DNA of 64,000 bases from Nocardioides luteus (GTDB taxonomy: Bacteria; Actinomycetota; Actinomycetes; Propionibacteriales; Nocardioidaceae): NCBI RefSeq assembly GCF_015752315.1, contig NZ_JADOVJ010000001.1:3898501-3962500 (forward strand), read 5' to 3'. How positions within the stretch are numbered: the stretch's first letter is position 1; each line of letters starts with the position of its first letter. Shown one piece after another: positions 25,135 through 36,133 of this stretch. Position numbers and translations under genes: made by a program. The notes beneath the pieces are model-generated. The model saw only the letters and a program-made list of their open reading frames with translations, searched no databases and was not told where the DNA came from.

Positions 25135-26370
25135 ATGTCAGTCAGCCGGATCGCTCGGGCAGCTCTACGCCGGGACCGTCGTGCCCGGCGGGTCACGATC
25201 GTCGGCGCCGGGATCGGCGGCCTGACCCTCGCCGTCGAGCTGCGCCGCCGGGACATCGACGTCGAGGTGTACGAGTCCGCGACCGACCCGCACCCGACCG
25301 GCGACGCCGTGCTGCTCACCGCCAACGCGACCAGGCTCCTGGAGCGCCTCGGGCTCGAGCCTCGCCTCGGGGAGGCGTCGGCGACGGTCGACGGACTGGC
25401 CTGGCGCGACGGCCACACCGGTGCCGCGATCGGCCGGGTGCTCTCGGCCGAGGAGTACGCCGCGCGCTGCGGCGCGCCCTGCTACGGCATCCGTCACGCG
25501 GACCTGCAGGCTCTCCTGACCGAGGCCCTCGGCACCGACGGGCTCCATCTCGGCCACCGTCTGATCGACATCACCGACAGCGACGACGGGCCGGCGAGGC
25601 TGGAGCTCGCGGGCGGCGACCCGGTCGAGGCCGACCTCGTCGTCGGCGCCGACGGCGCCGCATCGATCCTGCGTCAGCACGTCGTCGGCTACGACGACGC
25701 CCAGTTCTCCGGCTGCGTGGCCTGGCGCGGGACCGTCCCGCGCTCGCGGCTCACCCTGCTTCCCGATCCCGGCCGCCTGCAGCTGTGGACGGGAGCCGAC
25801 GGCCACCTGATGCATCATCCGGTCGGCGACGGCGACCATGCGTTCCTGCTGGTCAAGCGGCAGCTGGGACCCTGGGCGCCGGACTCGTGGTCGTGGCCGG
25901 CCGACCCCGACGAGCACGTCCACGCCTACGCCGGCTGGCATCCGGCCGTCGTCCAGATGATCTCCGCGGCGACGGCCTCCGAGCGCTGGGGCCTCTTCCA
26001 CCGGCCACCCCTGACCACCTGGTCGCGCGGCCGGGTCACGCTGCTCGGCGACGCCGCCCACCTGATCCTCCCCCACCACGCCCAGGGCGCCGCCCAGGCG
26101 ATCGAGGACGCGACCGTCCTCGCCGACTGCCTCGCCTCCGACGACGACTGGGACCGCGCCCGCGCGACCTACGAGCTACGCCGCCGCGACCGCACCCGCC
26201 GGATCCAGGCCGCCTCGGTGGCCGCCGCCGACGTCCTCCACCTCCCCGACGGTCCCCGCGCGCAGGCCCGCAACAAGCGGCTCGGGTCCCCCGATGCGTA
26301 CGAGCGCCATCTCGCCTGGATCCACGAGCACGACGCGGCCGACCCTGCCCCGGGGCCCGGCGGCCCGTAA
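25135..26370 (+). CDS. FAD-dependent monooxygenase (PHBH fold)
   Basis: 411 residues. FAD-binding Rossmann motif VTIVGAGIGGLTLAVELRRRDIDVEVYE begins near residue 20. The middle DG-type motif reads ADLVVGADGAAS, and the GD motif is VTLLGDAAHLILPHHAQGAAQAIEDA. Family members hydroxylate aromatic or related substrates with NAD(P)H and O2; no substrate can be named. AAGGAG precedes the ATG by 8 bases, so this is a leadered gene. A short membrane-associated unknown gene follows. Confidence 0.9.
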   Translation: MSVSRIARAALRRDRRARRVTIVGAGIGGLTLAVELRRRDIDVEVYESATDPHPTGDAVLLTANATRLLERLGLEPRLGEASATVDGLAWRDGHTGAAIGRVLSAEEYAARCGAPCYGIRHADLQALLTEALGTDGLHLGHRLIDITDSDDGPARLELAGGDPVEADLVVGADGAASILRQHVVGYDDAQFSGCVAWRGTVPRSRLTLLPDPGRLQLWTGADGHLMHHPVGDGDHAFLLVKRQLGPWAPDSWSWPADPDEHVHAYAGWHPAVVQMISAATASERWGLFHRPPLTTWSRGRVTLLGDAAHLILPHHAQGAAQAIEDATVLADCLASDDDWDRARATYELRRRDRTRRIQAASVAAADVLHLPDGPRAQARNKRLGSPDAYERHLAWIHEHDAADPAPGPGGP

Positions 26371-26400
26371 CTCCGCGGCCCGCTGCCGCGTTGCCCGGTA

Positions 26401-26745
26401 GTGAGAGCCATCCTTGGCCCCAAGGGCTTCGTGGCGCTCGGCATCTGGGCGATGTACGCATCGGCCGTCGCCGTAGCGCTGGTGCAGCTCGGCTCCACCT
26501 CGGCGTCCGGCGGACTCGACTCCGGACGCCCGCTCGCCCCCGGCAGCCCCGAAGCCCTCATCGAGAGGCACGACTGCTGGAGCGCCGAGGCCCCGCGCGA
26601 CATGATCGGCAGGCTCCCCGGCCACGCCATCGTCGCGACCGGCTCCACGCCGCGCTACGTCGACGCCCACCTCACCGGCAAGGCCCTCGACCAGGTCTTC
26701 TCCGGCGAGGACCACGGCCTCGTCGTCTACGCCTTCTGCCGCTGA
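26401..26745 (+). CDS. small hypothetical protein with N-terminal membrane segment
   Basis: 114 residues, GTG start, 30 bases after the monooxygenase stop. One hydrophobic segment (FVALGIWAMYASAVAVALVQLG, about residues 10-31) followed by a small soluble part with two Cys. No family recognised. Start and function are uncertain; an intact frame with local codon usage like its neighbours is the main support. Confidence 0.5.
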   Translation: MRAILGPKGFVALGIWAMYASAVAVALVQLGSTSASGGLDSGRPLAPGSPEALIERHDCWSAEAPRDMIGRLPGHAIVATGSTPRYVDAHLTGKALDQVFSGEDHGLVVYAFCR

Positions 26746-26752
26746 CGCGTCT

Positions 26753-27049
26753 CTAGGCGACTGCGTGCAGCTCGAACCGGAGGCCGAGCGCGTTCGTCAC
26801 CTTGAGGATCGTCGACCAGGTCGGGTTGCCATCAGCGGAGAGCGCCTTATAGAGACCATCGCGGCTCATTCCGACCCGACGAGCGAGCTCGCTCATGTTC
26901 TGCGACCTGGCGATCACGCCGAGGGCACGAGGCACTGCAGTCGGGTCCTCCGCCGAGTCCTCGAGGGCGATCTCGAGATATGCGGCGATGTCATCGAGCC
27001 CGTTTACGTAGTCGGCAGCGTCGAAGCGCTGGTACTTCTCATTCGCCAT
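26753..27049 (-). CDS. addiction-module antitoxin, HigA-like HTH (COG3636-type)
   Basis: 98 residues. The middle carries a helix-turn-helix (NMSELARRVGMSRDGLYKALS) and the C-terminal part NPTWSTILKVTNALGLRF is typical of putative addiction-module antidotes. It should neutralise the toxin encoded just upstream and bind the shared promoter. The ATG at 27049 overlaps the toxin gene by 11 bases. Base composition is visibly less GC-rich than the neighbours, suggesting acquisition. Confidence 0.88.
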   Translation of the reverse strand: MANEKYQRFDAADYVNGLDDIAAYLEIALEDSAEDPTAVPRALGVIARSQNMSELARRVGMSRDGLYKALSADGNPTWSTILKVTNALGLRFELHAVA

Positions 27050-27362
27050 CGTGCTCAGCGTCCTTGTCTGCGTGCCACTCTTGAGCCAGAGCGTGCGCTT
27101 TCGCGATGTCCTCGCTCTGCGTGGACTTGTCGCCTCCACAGAGCAGCAGGATCAGCTTCTCGCCGTCTTGTAGGTAGTAGACCCGGTATCCCGGGCCGTA
27201 GGTCAGCCGCATCTCCGATATGCCGTGGCCAACTGGCTTCACATCGCCGGGGTTGCCGTGGGCAAGCCGGTCGACGCGCGCCACGATGCGCAGTCGGGCT
27301 TGGCGGTCCCTCAGCTTCCTCAGCCATCTGTCGAAGTCGCCGGTCCTGACGACCTCGATCAT
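27039..27362 (-). CDS. addiction-module toxin, RelE/ParE superfamily (COG3657-type)
   Basis: 107 residues. N-terminal VVRTGDFDRWLRKLRDRQARLRIVARVDRLAHGNPGD, then GISEMRLTYGPGYRVYYL and ILLLCGGDKSTQSEDIAKA, the pattern of RelE/HigB-like killer proteins, which usually cleave ribosome-bound mRNA. The toxin gene precedes the antitoxin, as in higBA. ATG 27362 follows TATAGT by 6 bases, so the toxin start codon appears leaderless. Confidence 0.88.
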   Translation of the reverse strand: MIEVVRTGDFDRWLRKLRDRQARLRIVARVDRLAHGNPGDVKPVGHGISEMRLTYGPGYRVYYLQDGEKLILLLCGGDKSTQSEDIAKAHALAQEWHADKDAEHDGE

Positions 27363-27368
27363 TTGTCG

Positions 27369-27374
27369 ACTATA
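27369..27374 (-). promoter_or_regulatory. -10 hexamer TATAGT for the toxin-antitoxin operon
   Basis: TATAGT with a 6-base spacer to the toxin ATG at 27362, the closest match to the TATAAT consensus in the window apart from TAGTAT at 40031. Confidence 0.6.
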
Positions 27375-27539
27375 TCTGACACTCGAAGTGATTCCAAGCA
27401 ATCATTCAAGGTCGAACCCACCCCTGTTGTCCGTCCGGACACCTCGGCGGTCGAGGCACACGGACGCTAGTCGTGCCCACCGACAGTTTGGGTGAGCGCT
27501 GGGGCCGGCCGCCAATCGACGCGGCAGATATGTGTGACC

Positions 27540-30253
<2,714 letters not shown>

Positions 30254-30265
30254 GAGGGTCTGGGC

Positions 30266-31480
30266 ATGGACTCGGTCGTCGAGCACGATCAGCGCTGGGT
30301 GCGCAATCTCAAGGTGCTGCCCCTGGCGCTGACCGTGCTCGCCACGACCATCTGCATCGCGACGCTGCCGGTGCTGGGACCCAGCACTCTCGAAGGGCGA
30401 GTGGCGTTCGGCGGGCTGGTGGCGGCGGTCGCGGTGTGGTCCTGGTGGTGGGCCTATGTCCACGGCGGCCCGCACCCGGTCGCCTACATCGGGCGCACGC
30501 TGCTGATCGCCGTCCTCACCGTGATGCACCCGCTCTTCTGCATCGTCGCGTGGGTCGGCTTCCTGGACGCCTTCGACTCCTTCCGCGGCCGCCTGCGCTG
30601 GGTGGCGATGGGGGTGACGGCCGCGATCATGGCCGTCGGTCAGACCGGCGGACCGCCGCCCTACGACAACCCCTGGCAGGCGATGCTGCTGCCGCTGCTG
30701 TTCGTGGTCAACTTCGGGCTGGCGACGCTGATGGGCCACTACAGCGAGCACCTCGACGCCATCAGCCGGGAGCGGGGCGAGACGATCGTCCGGCTGGAGG
30801 ACGCGCTCGCCGAGAACCACCGGCTCCAGGAGCAGCTCCTGGCCCAGTCGCGCTCCGCCGGCGTACGCGACGAGCGCGAGCGCCTCGCCCGCGAGATCCA
30901 CGACACCATCGCCCAGTCCCTGGCCGGCGTCGTCGCCCAGCTCCAGGCCGCCCAGGGCTCCGCGGACGTCGAGGACGTACGCCGCCGGGTGGCCCGATCC
31001 ACCGAGATGGCCCGCACCGCGCTGGTCGAGGCCCGCCGGTCCGTGCAGGATCTCGCCCCGGCCGAGCTGGCCGACGCGAGCCTCTCCGACGCGCTGTCGG
31101 CCCTGGTCGCGAGCTGGCGTGACGACCACGGCGTCGAGGCCTCCTTCGTCGTCGTCGGCGAGGCCACCGCGCTGCACTCCGAGGTCGAGGCGACCCTGCT
31201 GCGGATCGCCCAGGAGGCCCTCGCCAACGTCGCCAAGCACGCCTCCGCACGACGGGTCGGGGTCACGCTCACCTTCGACGGGTCCGAGGTCATCCTCGAC
31301 GTACGCGACGACGGCTCCGGCTTCGACCCCGCCGCTCCGCGCCGCTCGTCCGCGTTCGGGCTCGGCGTGATGCGCGACCGCGCCCAGCGCCTGACCGGCA
31401 CCTTCACCCTGGAGTCCGCCCCCGGCTCCGGCACCGCCGTCTCCGCCAGCATCCCCGCACTCCCCCGAGGACCTGCATGA
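30266..31480 (+). CDS. sensor histidine kinase, LiaS/NarL type (HisKA_3)
   Basis: 404 residues. Four to six N-terminal membrane helices, a short coiled coil (ERGETIVRLEDALAENHRLQEQLL), then the phosphoacceptor helix ERERLAREIHDTIAQSLAGVVAQLQ with His212. The ATPase domain has RIAQEALANVAKHASA (N box), DVRDDGSGFDP (G1) and FGLGVMRDRAQ. It probably senses envelope stress or the exporter's substrate. It overlaps the regulator gene by four bases. Confidence 0.93.
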   Translation: MDSVVEHDQRWVRNLKVLPLALTVLATTICIATLPVLGPSTLEGRVAFGGLVAAVAVWSWWWAYVHGGPHPVAYIGRTLLIAVLTVMHPLFCIVAWVGFLDAFDSFRGRLRWVAMGVTAAIMAVGQTGGPPPYDNPWQAMLLPLLFVVNFGLATLMGHYSEHLDAISRERGETIVRLEDALAENHRLQEQLLAQSRSAGVRDERERLAREIHDTIAQSLAGVVAQLQAAQGSADVEDVRRRVARSTEMARTALVEARRSVQDLAPAELADASLSDALSALVASWRDDHGVEASFVVVGEATALHSEVEATLLRIAQEALANVAKHASARRVGVTLTFDGSEVILDVRDDGSGFDPAAPRRSSAFGLGVMRDRAQRLTGTFTLESAPGSGTAVSASIPALPRGPA

Positions 31481-32106
31481 ACCCATCGATCAAGATCGTG
31501 GTCGCCGACGACCACCCGGTCGTACGCGACGGGGTGGTCGGGGTGCTCCTCGCCCAAGGTTTCGAGGTCGTCGGCCAGGCCGGCGACGGCGAGGAGGCGC
31601 TGGCCCTCGTCGAGACGCTCCATCCGGACGTCCTCGTCCTCGACCTCCGGATGCCCGGCACCAGCGGCGTCGAGGTGATCGAGCGGCTCCGCGCCAAGGA
31701 GTCGCGGACCGGGGTACTCGTCCTGACGACGTTCGACACCGACACCGACGTGGTCGCCGCGATCGAGGCCGGGGCGACCGGCTACCTGCTCAAGGACGCC
31801 CCCACGACAGACCTCGTCGAGGCCGTCCGGGCGACCGCGGCCGGCGAGACCGTCCTCTCCCCCGCGGTCGCGACCCGGCTGGCCTCCCGGCTCCGCTCAC
31901 CGGGCCCGTCGGCCCAGCTCAGCCCGCGCGAGCGCGAGGTGCTCACCCTGGTCGCCCGCGGCACCACCAACCGCGCGATCGCCGCCACGCTGTTCGTCAG
32001 CGAGGCGACGGTGAAGACCCACCTGGGTCACATCTTCGACAAGCTGGGGGTCACAGACAGAGCAGCCGCGGTCGCACGAGCGTACGACCGCGGCATTCTG
32101 GGCTAA
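31477..32106 (+). CDS. LuxR/NarL-family response regulator
   Basis: 209 residues. Receiver domain with VVADDHPVVRDGV, phosphoacceptor Asp56 in VLVLDLRMPG, LTTFD and YLLKDAP; LuxR helix-turn-helix LSPREREVLTLVARGTTNRAIAATLFVSEATVKTHLGHIFDKLGV. Last gene of the ABC-ABC-HK-RR run. It ends 4 bases from the end of the convergent cysO. Confidence 0.95.
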   Translation: MNPSIKIVVADDHPVVRDGVVGVLLAQGFEVVGQAGDGEEALALVETLHPDVLVLDLRMPGTSGVEVIERLRAKESRTGVLVLTTFDTDTDVVAAIEAGATGYLLKDAPTTDLVEAVRATAAGETVLSPAVATRLASRLRSPGPSAQLSPREREVLTLVARGTTNRAIAATLFVSEATVKTHLGHIFDKLGVTDRAAAVARAYDRGILG

Positions 32107-32110
32107 GAGG

Positions 32111-32386
32111 TCAGCAGCCGCCGGCGACCGCAGGCAGCACGACGACCTGGTCGCCGTCCTTGAGCTCGGCGTCGAGACCGCCGATGAAGCGTACGTCCTC
32201 GTCGTTGATGTAGACGTTGACGAAGCGGCGCAGGTCACCGTTGTCGATGAGGCGCTCCTTGATGCCGGAGTGGTTCGCCTCGAGGTCGTCGATGAGCGCG
32301 CTCAGGGTCTTGCCCTCGGCGCTGACTGCCTTCTCACCGGCGGTGTAGGTGCGGAGGATGGTCGGGATCTTGACCTCGATGGCCAT
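32111..32386 (-). CDS. cysO: CysO sulfur-carrier protein (MoaD/ThiS fold) ending in Gly-Gly-Cys
   Basis: 91 residues. A ubiquitin-like sulfur carrier; its C-terminal glycine becomes a thiocarboxylate that CysM uses to build CysO-cysteine. The beta-grasp core VKIPTILRTYTAGEKAVSAEG ... VNVYINDEDVRFIGGLDAELKDGDQVVVLPAVAGGC is clear. The chain ends P-A-V-A-G-G-C and stop, one Cys beyond the Gly-Gly terminus seen in M. tuberculosis CysO. The C-terminal residue would have to be removed before activation, presumably by Mec+. AGGAGAA precedes the ATG. Operon mec-cysO. Confidence 0.93.
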   Translation of the reverse strand: MAIEVKIPTILRTYTAGEKAVSAEGKTLSALIDDLEANHSGIKERLIDNGDLRRFVNVYINDEDVRFIGGLDAELKDGDQVVVLPAVAGGC

Positions 32387-32418
32387 GGGTTCGTTCTCCT
32401 AGATGTAGGTGGTGCGCG

Positions 32419-32847
32419 TCACGACAACGTCGGGACGATGTTGATTTCTTCCTCGGTGACGTTGCCGTCGACGATCCGGTAGGACCGGAACTCGACCGGA
32501 CCCTCGTCGTTTCCGTGCTCACGGGTGCTGACCAGCACGTAGTGGGCGTTCGGCTCCATCGCCAGCCCGATGTCGGTGCGGGAGGGGTAGGCCTCGGTGG
32601 CCGTGTGGGAGTGGTAGACGACCACCGGCTCCTCGTCGTTCGCGTCCATCTCCTTGTAGAGCTGGAGCAGATCGGTCGAGTCGAACTCGTAGAAGGTCGG
32701 CGAGCCGGCGGCGTTGATCATCTCGATGAACCGCTCGGGCCGGTCGGACCCCTCGGGGCCTGCGACGATCCCGCACGCCTCGTCGGGATGGTCGCGCTTC
32801 GCGTGGGCGACGATCGCGTCGTACGTCGCCTGGTCGATGGTCAGCAC
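32419..32847 (-). CDS. mec: Mec+, JAMM-family CysO-cysteine peptidase
   Basis: 142 residues. A zinc metallopeptidase that releases cysteine from CysO-cysteine. The JAMM motif is complete: Glu23, His79 and His81 in VYHSHTATEAYPSRTD, Ser89 and Asp92. GTG 32847 follows TAGGCT by 6 bases (leaderless). It lies 32 bases upstream of cysO on the same strand. With CysO ending in Gly-Gly-Cys, the same enzyme may also mature the carrier. Confidence 0.95.
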   Translation of the reverse strand: MLTIDQATYDAIVAHAKRDHPDEACGIVAGPEGSDRPERFIEMINAAGSPTFYEFDSTDLLQLYKEMDANDEEPVVVYHSHTATEAYPSRTDIGLAMEPNAHYVLVSTREHGNDEGPVEFRSYRIVDGNVTEEEINIVPTLS

Positions 32848-32853
32848 GGGATC

Positions 32854-32859
32854 AGCCTA
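32854..32859 (-). promoter_or_regulatory. -10 hexamer TAGGCT for mec-cysO
   Basis: TAGGCT with a 6-base spacer to the GTG of mec. Confidence 0.6.
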
Positions 32860-32929
32860 GGCGGACCTGGGCCGGCTCCTGAACGTGACCGGCACTCGGA
32901 CTCCCGCCGGCCGAGCCCTGCCGACCGTG

Positions 32930-34762
32930 CTAGGCGGCGACGGTCAGCCCGCCTCGCACGAGGTCGGCATAGGCACCGCCCCGCAGCAGCAGCTCCTCGT
33001 GGGTGCCGACCTCGACGACCCGGCCGTGGTCGAGGACGGCGATCTGGTCGGCGTCACGGACGGTGGAGAGCCGGTGGGCGATGGTGATCGTCGTACGCCC
33101 CTCCGCCAGGCGGTCCAGGGCAGCCTGCACCTCCCGCTCGGTGGTGTTGTCGAGCGCCGAGGTGGCCTCGTCGAGCACGAGCACGCGCGGGTCGCGCAGC
33201 AGGGTGCGGGCGATCGCCAGCCGCTGCTGCTCGCCGCCCGAGAAGCGGTGGCCGCGGGAGCCGACCAGGGTGTCGTAGCCGTCGGGGAGCTCGACGATCA
33301 GATCGTGGATCCGGGCCGCACGGGCGGCCGCCTCGATCTCGGCGTCGCTCGCCTCGGGACGGGCGTGGCGCAGGTTGTCCCGGACGCTCGCATGGAGCAG
33401 GTAGGTCTCCTGGGTGACCATGCCGACGTTGGCGGCCAGGTCGGCCAGGTCCAGGTCGCGCAGGTCGATCCCGTCGATCATCACCCGGCCTGAGGTCGGG
33501 TCGTGCAGCCTCGCGACCATCCCGGCCAGCGTCGACTTGCCCGAACCGGTCGCCCCGACCAGCGCCAGCGAGCCGCCCGCGGGCACCCGCAGCGAGATGT
33601 CCTCGAGGACCGGGTGCGAGCCGTCGTAGGTGAACCCGACGTCGTCGAAGACGACCTCGCCGCGAGCCTCACCCAGAGGCACGGGCGAAACAGGGTCGTC
33701 GATCTCGACCGGCAGGTCGAGATACTCGAAGATCCGGGAGAAGAGCGCCAGCGAGGACGTGACGTCGACCCCGACGTTGAGCAGCCCCATCAGCGGCCGG
33801 AAGAGCGAGCCCTGCAGCGAGACGAAGGCGACCAGCGTACCGATCGTCAGCGCACCGGAGGTCGCCGGGAAGCCGGCCGCGAGGTAGAGCGCGGCGGGAA
33901 CCGCGGCGAAGACCACCTGCATGGTCGCCATCCGCCACCGTCCGGCGAGCTGGCTGCGTACCTCGAGGCCGACGAGGTCGTGAGAGGTCTGCTCGAAGCG
34001 GGCGGCCAGGGCCGGCGCGGCTCCGAGGGTCTTGGTCAGCAGGATGCCGCTGACCGAGAGCCCCTCCTCGACCTGCACGTGCAGGTCGGCCATCCTGGCC
34101 TGCCGCTGGGTGGTCACGGCGTAGCGCATCTGCGCCACCTTGCGGGTGGTCCACACCGCAGGCGGCAGCACCACCAGGGAGATCAGCGCGAGCCGCCAGT
34201 TGAGCGCCATCATCGCCACCACGGTGCCGGCCACGACGGTGACGTTGGCCGCGATCGAGGTCGCGGTGGAGGTGACCACCGACTGCATCGAGCCGATGTC
34301 GTTGACCATCCGCGACTGGACCTCCCCACCCCGCGTACGGGTGAAGAAGTCGAGCGACTGGCGCTGCAGGTGCCCGAAGAGGTCGGTACGCAGCCGGTGC
34401 ATGACCCGCTGGCCGATCTCGGTCGAGATCAGCGTCTGGGCGACCCCGAGGGCGGCGGAGGCGATCGCGACGAGCACCATCGCGGCGACGCTGAGCAGCA
34501 GCAGCGAGGTGTCACGCTCGGGCAGGGCGGTGTCGATGACGTGCTTGACCAGGAACGGCTGCGCCAGCCCGATCACCGAGCTGACCACGATCAGCGCCAC
34601 GACGAGAAGCAGGCGCCCTCGGTAGGGCGCGAAGAGGCGCGCGATCCGGCGCAGCGAGACCGGCTTGGCCTCGAGCTGGGCGCGGTCGGCGCGCTTGTTC
34701 TGGGGGTCACGGCCGTCGCGGCCGGACTCGCGGGAAGACTTGTTGGGGTGCGGGTCACTCAT
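32930..34762 (-). CDS. ABC exporter, fused membrane and ATPase domains
   Basis: 610 residues. The N-terminal ~50 residues are polar. The six-helix exporter domain (about 50-340) has typical segments such as RTRGGEVQSRMVNDIGSMQ. The ATPase domain (about 370-600) has Walker A GATGSGKST, Q-loop VTQETYLLHASVRDNL, signature FSGGEQQRLAIARTLL, Walker B VLVLDEATSALD and the His switch in IAHRLSTV. A homodimeric multidrug or lipid exporter of the MsbA/LmrA type. It is divergent from a MarR gene, which probably represses it. Confidence 0.94.
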   Translation of the reverse strand: MSDPHPNKSSRESGRDGRDPQNKRADRAQLEAKPVSLRRIARLFAPYRGRLLLVVALIVVSSVIGLAQPFLVKHVIDTALPERDTSLLLLSVAAMVLVAIASAALGVAQTLISTEIGQRVMHRLRTDLFGHLQRQSLDFFTRTRGGEVQSRMVNDIGSMQSVVTSTATSIAANVTVVAGTVVAMMALNWRLALISLVVLPPAVWTTRKVAQMRYAVTTQRQARMADLHVQVEEGLSVSGILLTKTLGAAPALAARFEQTSHDLVGLEVRSQLAGRWRMATMQVVFAAVPAALYLAAGFPATSGALTIGTLVAFVSLQGSLFRPLMGLLNVGVDVTSSLALFSRIFEYLDLPVEIDDPVSPVPLGEARGEVVFDDVGFTYDGSHPVLEDISLRVPAGGSLALVGATGSGKSTLAGMVARLHDPTSGRVMIDGIDLRDLDLADLAANVGMVTQETYLLHASVRDNLRHARPEASDAEIEAAARAARIHDLIVELPDGYDTLVGSRGHRFSGGEQQRLAIARTLLRDPRVLVLDEATSALDNTTEREVQAALDRLAEGRTTITIAHRLSTVRDADQIAVLDHGRVVEVGTHEELLLRGGAYADLVRGGLTVAA

Positions 34763-34790
34763 CCGAACACCTCGATCCTGATTACTGAGG

Positions 34791-34823
34791 TTGACTCACA
34801 ATGAGGCAAACCCACGATGGGTT
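34791..34823. promoter_or_regulatory. two adjacent palindromes in the exporter/MarR divergent promoter
   Basis: TTGACTCA-CAA-TGAGGCAA (34791-34809, 7 of 8 pairs) and AACCCA-CGA-TGGGTT (34809-34823, perfect) lie between the divergent starts. The second touches the -10 of the MarR gene. They are likely binding sites for the MarR protein. Confidence 0.6.
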
Positions 34824-34828
34824 AGAGT
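34823..34828 (+). promoter_or_regulatory. -10 hexamer TAGAGT for the MarR gene at 34836
   Basis: TAGAGT with a 7-base spacer to the GTG at 34836 (leaderless). Confidence 0.6.
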
Positions 34829-34835
34829 TATTCCC

Positions 34836-35252
34836 GTGGACGAGACCGCCGACCTGCTGATGGCGGCAGCCCGCACCCTCCGTCGGCGCTTCGGCGCCGC
34901 CACGGCCCGGTGGGGCATCACCCCGTCGCAGAGCCGAGCGCTGCGCATCGTGCTCGCCGCCGACGAGCCGATCCGGCTCTCGGCACTGGCCGAGCGACTG
35001 CACATCGTGCCCAGGTCGGCCACCGAGGTCGTCGACGGCCTCGAGGGTCACGGCCTGGTGGCGCGGCAGCCCGACCCGGCCGACCGCCGGGCGGTCTGCG
35101 TGGTGGCGACCGAGGAGGGCGTACGTCTCGGCCGGAAGATCGACAAGGCCCGTCAGGAGGCGGCCGACGAGTTCCTGGCCGTCCTTCCCGACAGCGACCG
35201 GGAGAGCCTGCGCACGATCCTGGTCAGGCTGACCGCCGACTCACTCCGCTGA
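34836..35252 (+). CDS. MarR-family transcriptional regulator
   Basis: 138 residues. Winged helix core ITPSQSRALRIVLAADEPIRLSALAERLHIVPRSATEVVDGLEGHGLVARQPDPADRRAVCVVATEEG, with the conserved DPADRRA wing. Divergent from the fused ABC exporter, with two palindromes between; most likely an auto-repressor that also controls the exporter. Its end overlaps the convergent DUF2017 gene by 12 bases. Confidence 0.93.
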   Translation: MDETADLLMAAARTLRRRFGAATARWGITPSQSRALRIVLAADEPIRLSALAERLHIVPRSATEVVDGLEGHGLVARQPDPADRRAVCVVATEEGVRLGRKIDKARQEAADEFLAVLPDSDRESLRTILVRLTADSLR

Positions 35253-35831
35253 CCACAGCGCTTCGACGATGGTCTCCTGCAGGATCCCGACCCACTGGTA
35301 GATCCCGTAGACCTGGCCGGCGGGGTCGTCCTCGGGCAGGGAGTCCCAGAAGTCCTCGTCGCCCTCCTCGACCCCGAGCCGGGTGGCGAGCGCCAGCCGG
35401 ATGTCGGTGAAGGAGCGCATCCACGCCTCGGCGTCGGCGATCGGGAGCTCGACGTCGATGACCAGCCCGTCCTCGTCGAGCTCGGGCGGGAGCCCGGCCT
35501 CCTCGAGCGAGTCGATGATCGTCGAGGCGGCCCGCGCCTTGCCGTCGCGCAGCCCGCCCTCGGTGAACCGCCGGAACTCCCCGGCCGCCTCGGTGTCGTC
35601 GCCGTAGGCACTCGGGAAGAGCCGCTTCAAGACCGGATCCTCCGGCTCCGTGGTCGGTCCCGAGAAGTCGAGCAGCGCCTCGAGCGGGTCGTCGCTCTCG
35701 GCGGGCGCGGCGACCTCGTTGCGCAGCAGCTCGACGAGCTGGGAGGCCAGCGAACGCAGCAGATCGGCCTCGAATCCGGAGAAGGTCGCGATGATCTGCT
35801 TGCTGCGGCGGTGGTAGCTGAACCCGCCCAT
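35241..35831 (-). CDS. DUF2017 family protein
   Basis: 196 residues. Acidic protein with the N-terminal ATFSGFEADLLRSLASQLVELL segment and the C-terminal VYGIYQWVGILQETIVEAL, matching the actinobacterial DUF2017 family. Always-adjacent clpS (shared TGATG junction here, and Rv1331-Rv1332 in M. tuberculosis) suggests a link to ClpS-mediated proteolysis, but no function is proven. Confidence 0.88.
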   Translation of the reverse strand: MGGFSYHRRSKQIIATFSGFEADLLRSLASQLVELLRNEVAAPAESDDPLEALLDFSGPTTEPEDPVLKRLFPSAYGDDTEAAGEFRRFTEGGLRDGKARAASTIIDSLEEAGLPPELDEDGLVIDVELPIADAEAWMRSFTDIRLALATRLGVEEGDEDFWDSLPEDDPAGQVYGIYQWVGILQETIVEALWSAE

Positions 35832-36133
35832 CAATCCTGCTTCTCCAAGGTCGCCCAGAGACCGTATTCGTGCATCGCCTGCACGTCGCGCTCCATCTCC
35901 TCGCGAGACCCGGAGGAGACGGCCGACTTGCCGTCGTTGTGCACCTCCATCATCAGCTTCTCCGACTTCTTCTTGGAGTAGCCGAAGTACTTCTGGAAGA
36001 CGAAGGTGACGTAGGACATCAGGTTGACCGGGTCGTTCCAGACGATGGTCACCCACGGGGTCGCGGGCGCGACGAGGTCGTCGACCTCGGGCTCGTCGAG
36101 CTCCACAGGGCTTGGCGCGCTCATACAGTCCAT
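35831..36133 (-). CDS. clpS: ATP-dependent Clp protease adaptor ClpS
   Basis: 100 residues (97 if ATG 36124 is used). Delivers N-degron substrates to ClpC/ClpA. Core motif [46 protein letters not shown]: the NDP-x-N residues and the HNDGK loop that bind N-terminal residues are intact. A variable acidic N-terminus is usual. ATG 36133 fits a relaxed -10 (CATCGT at 6 bases) and lies inside a palindrome shared with pncB. Confidence 0.94.
   Translation of the reverse strand: MDCMSAPSPVELDEPEVDDLVAPATPWVTIVWNDPVNLMSYVTFVFQKYFGYSKKKSEKLMMEVHNDGKSAVSSGSREEMERDVQAMHEYGLWATLEKQD

Noticed and set aside
27363-27539. A gene in the gap between the toxin and cysM
   Set aside because: Short frames only, no start signal or recognisable protein; the gap holds the toxin promoter and nothing else I can support.
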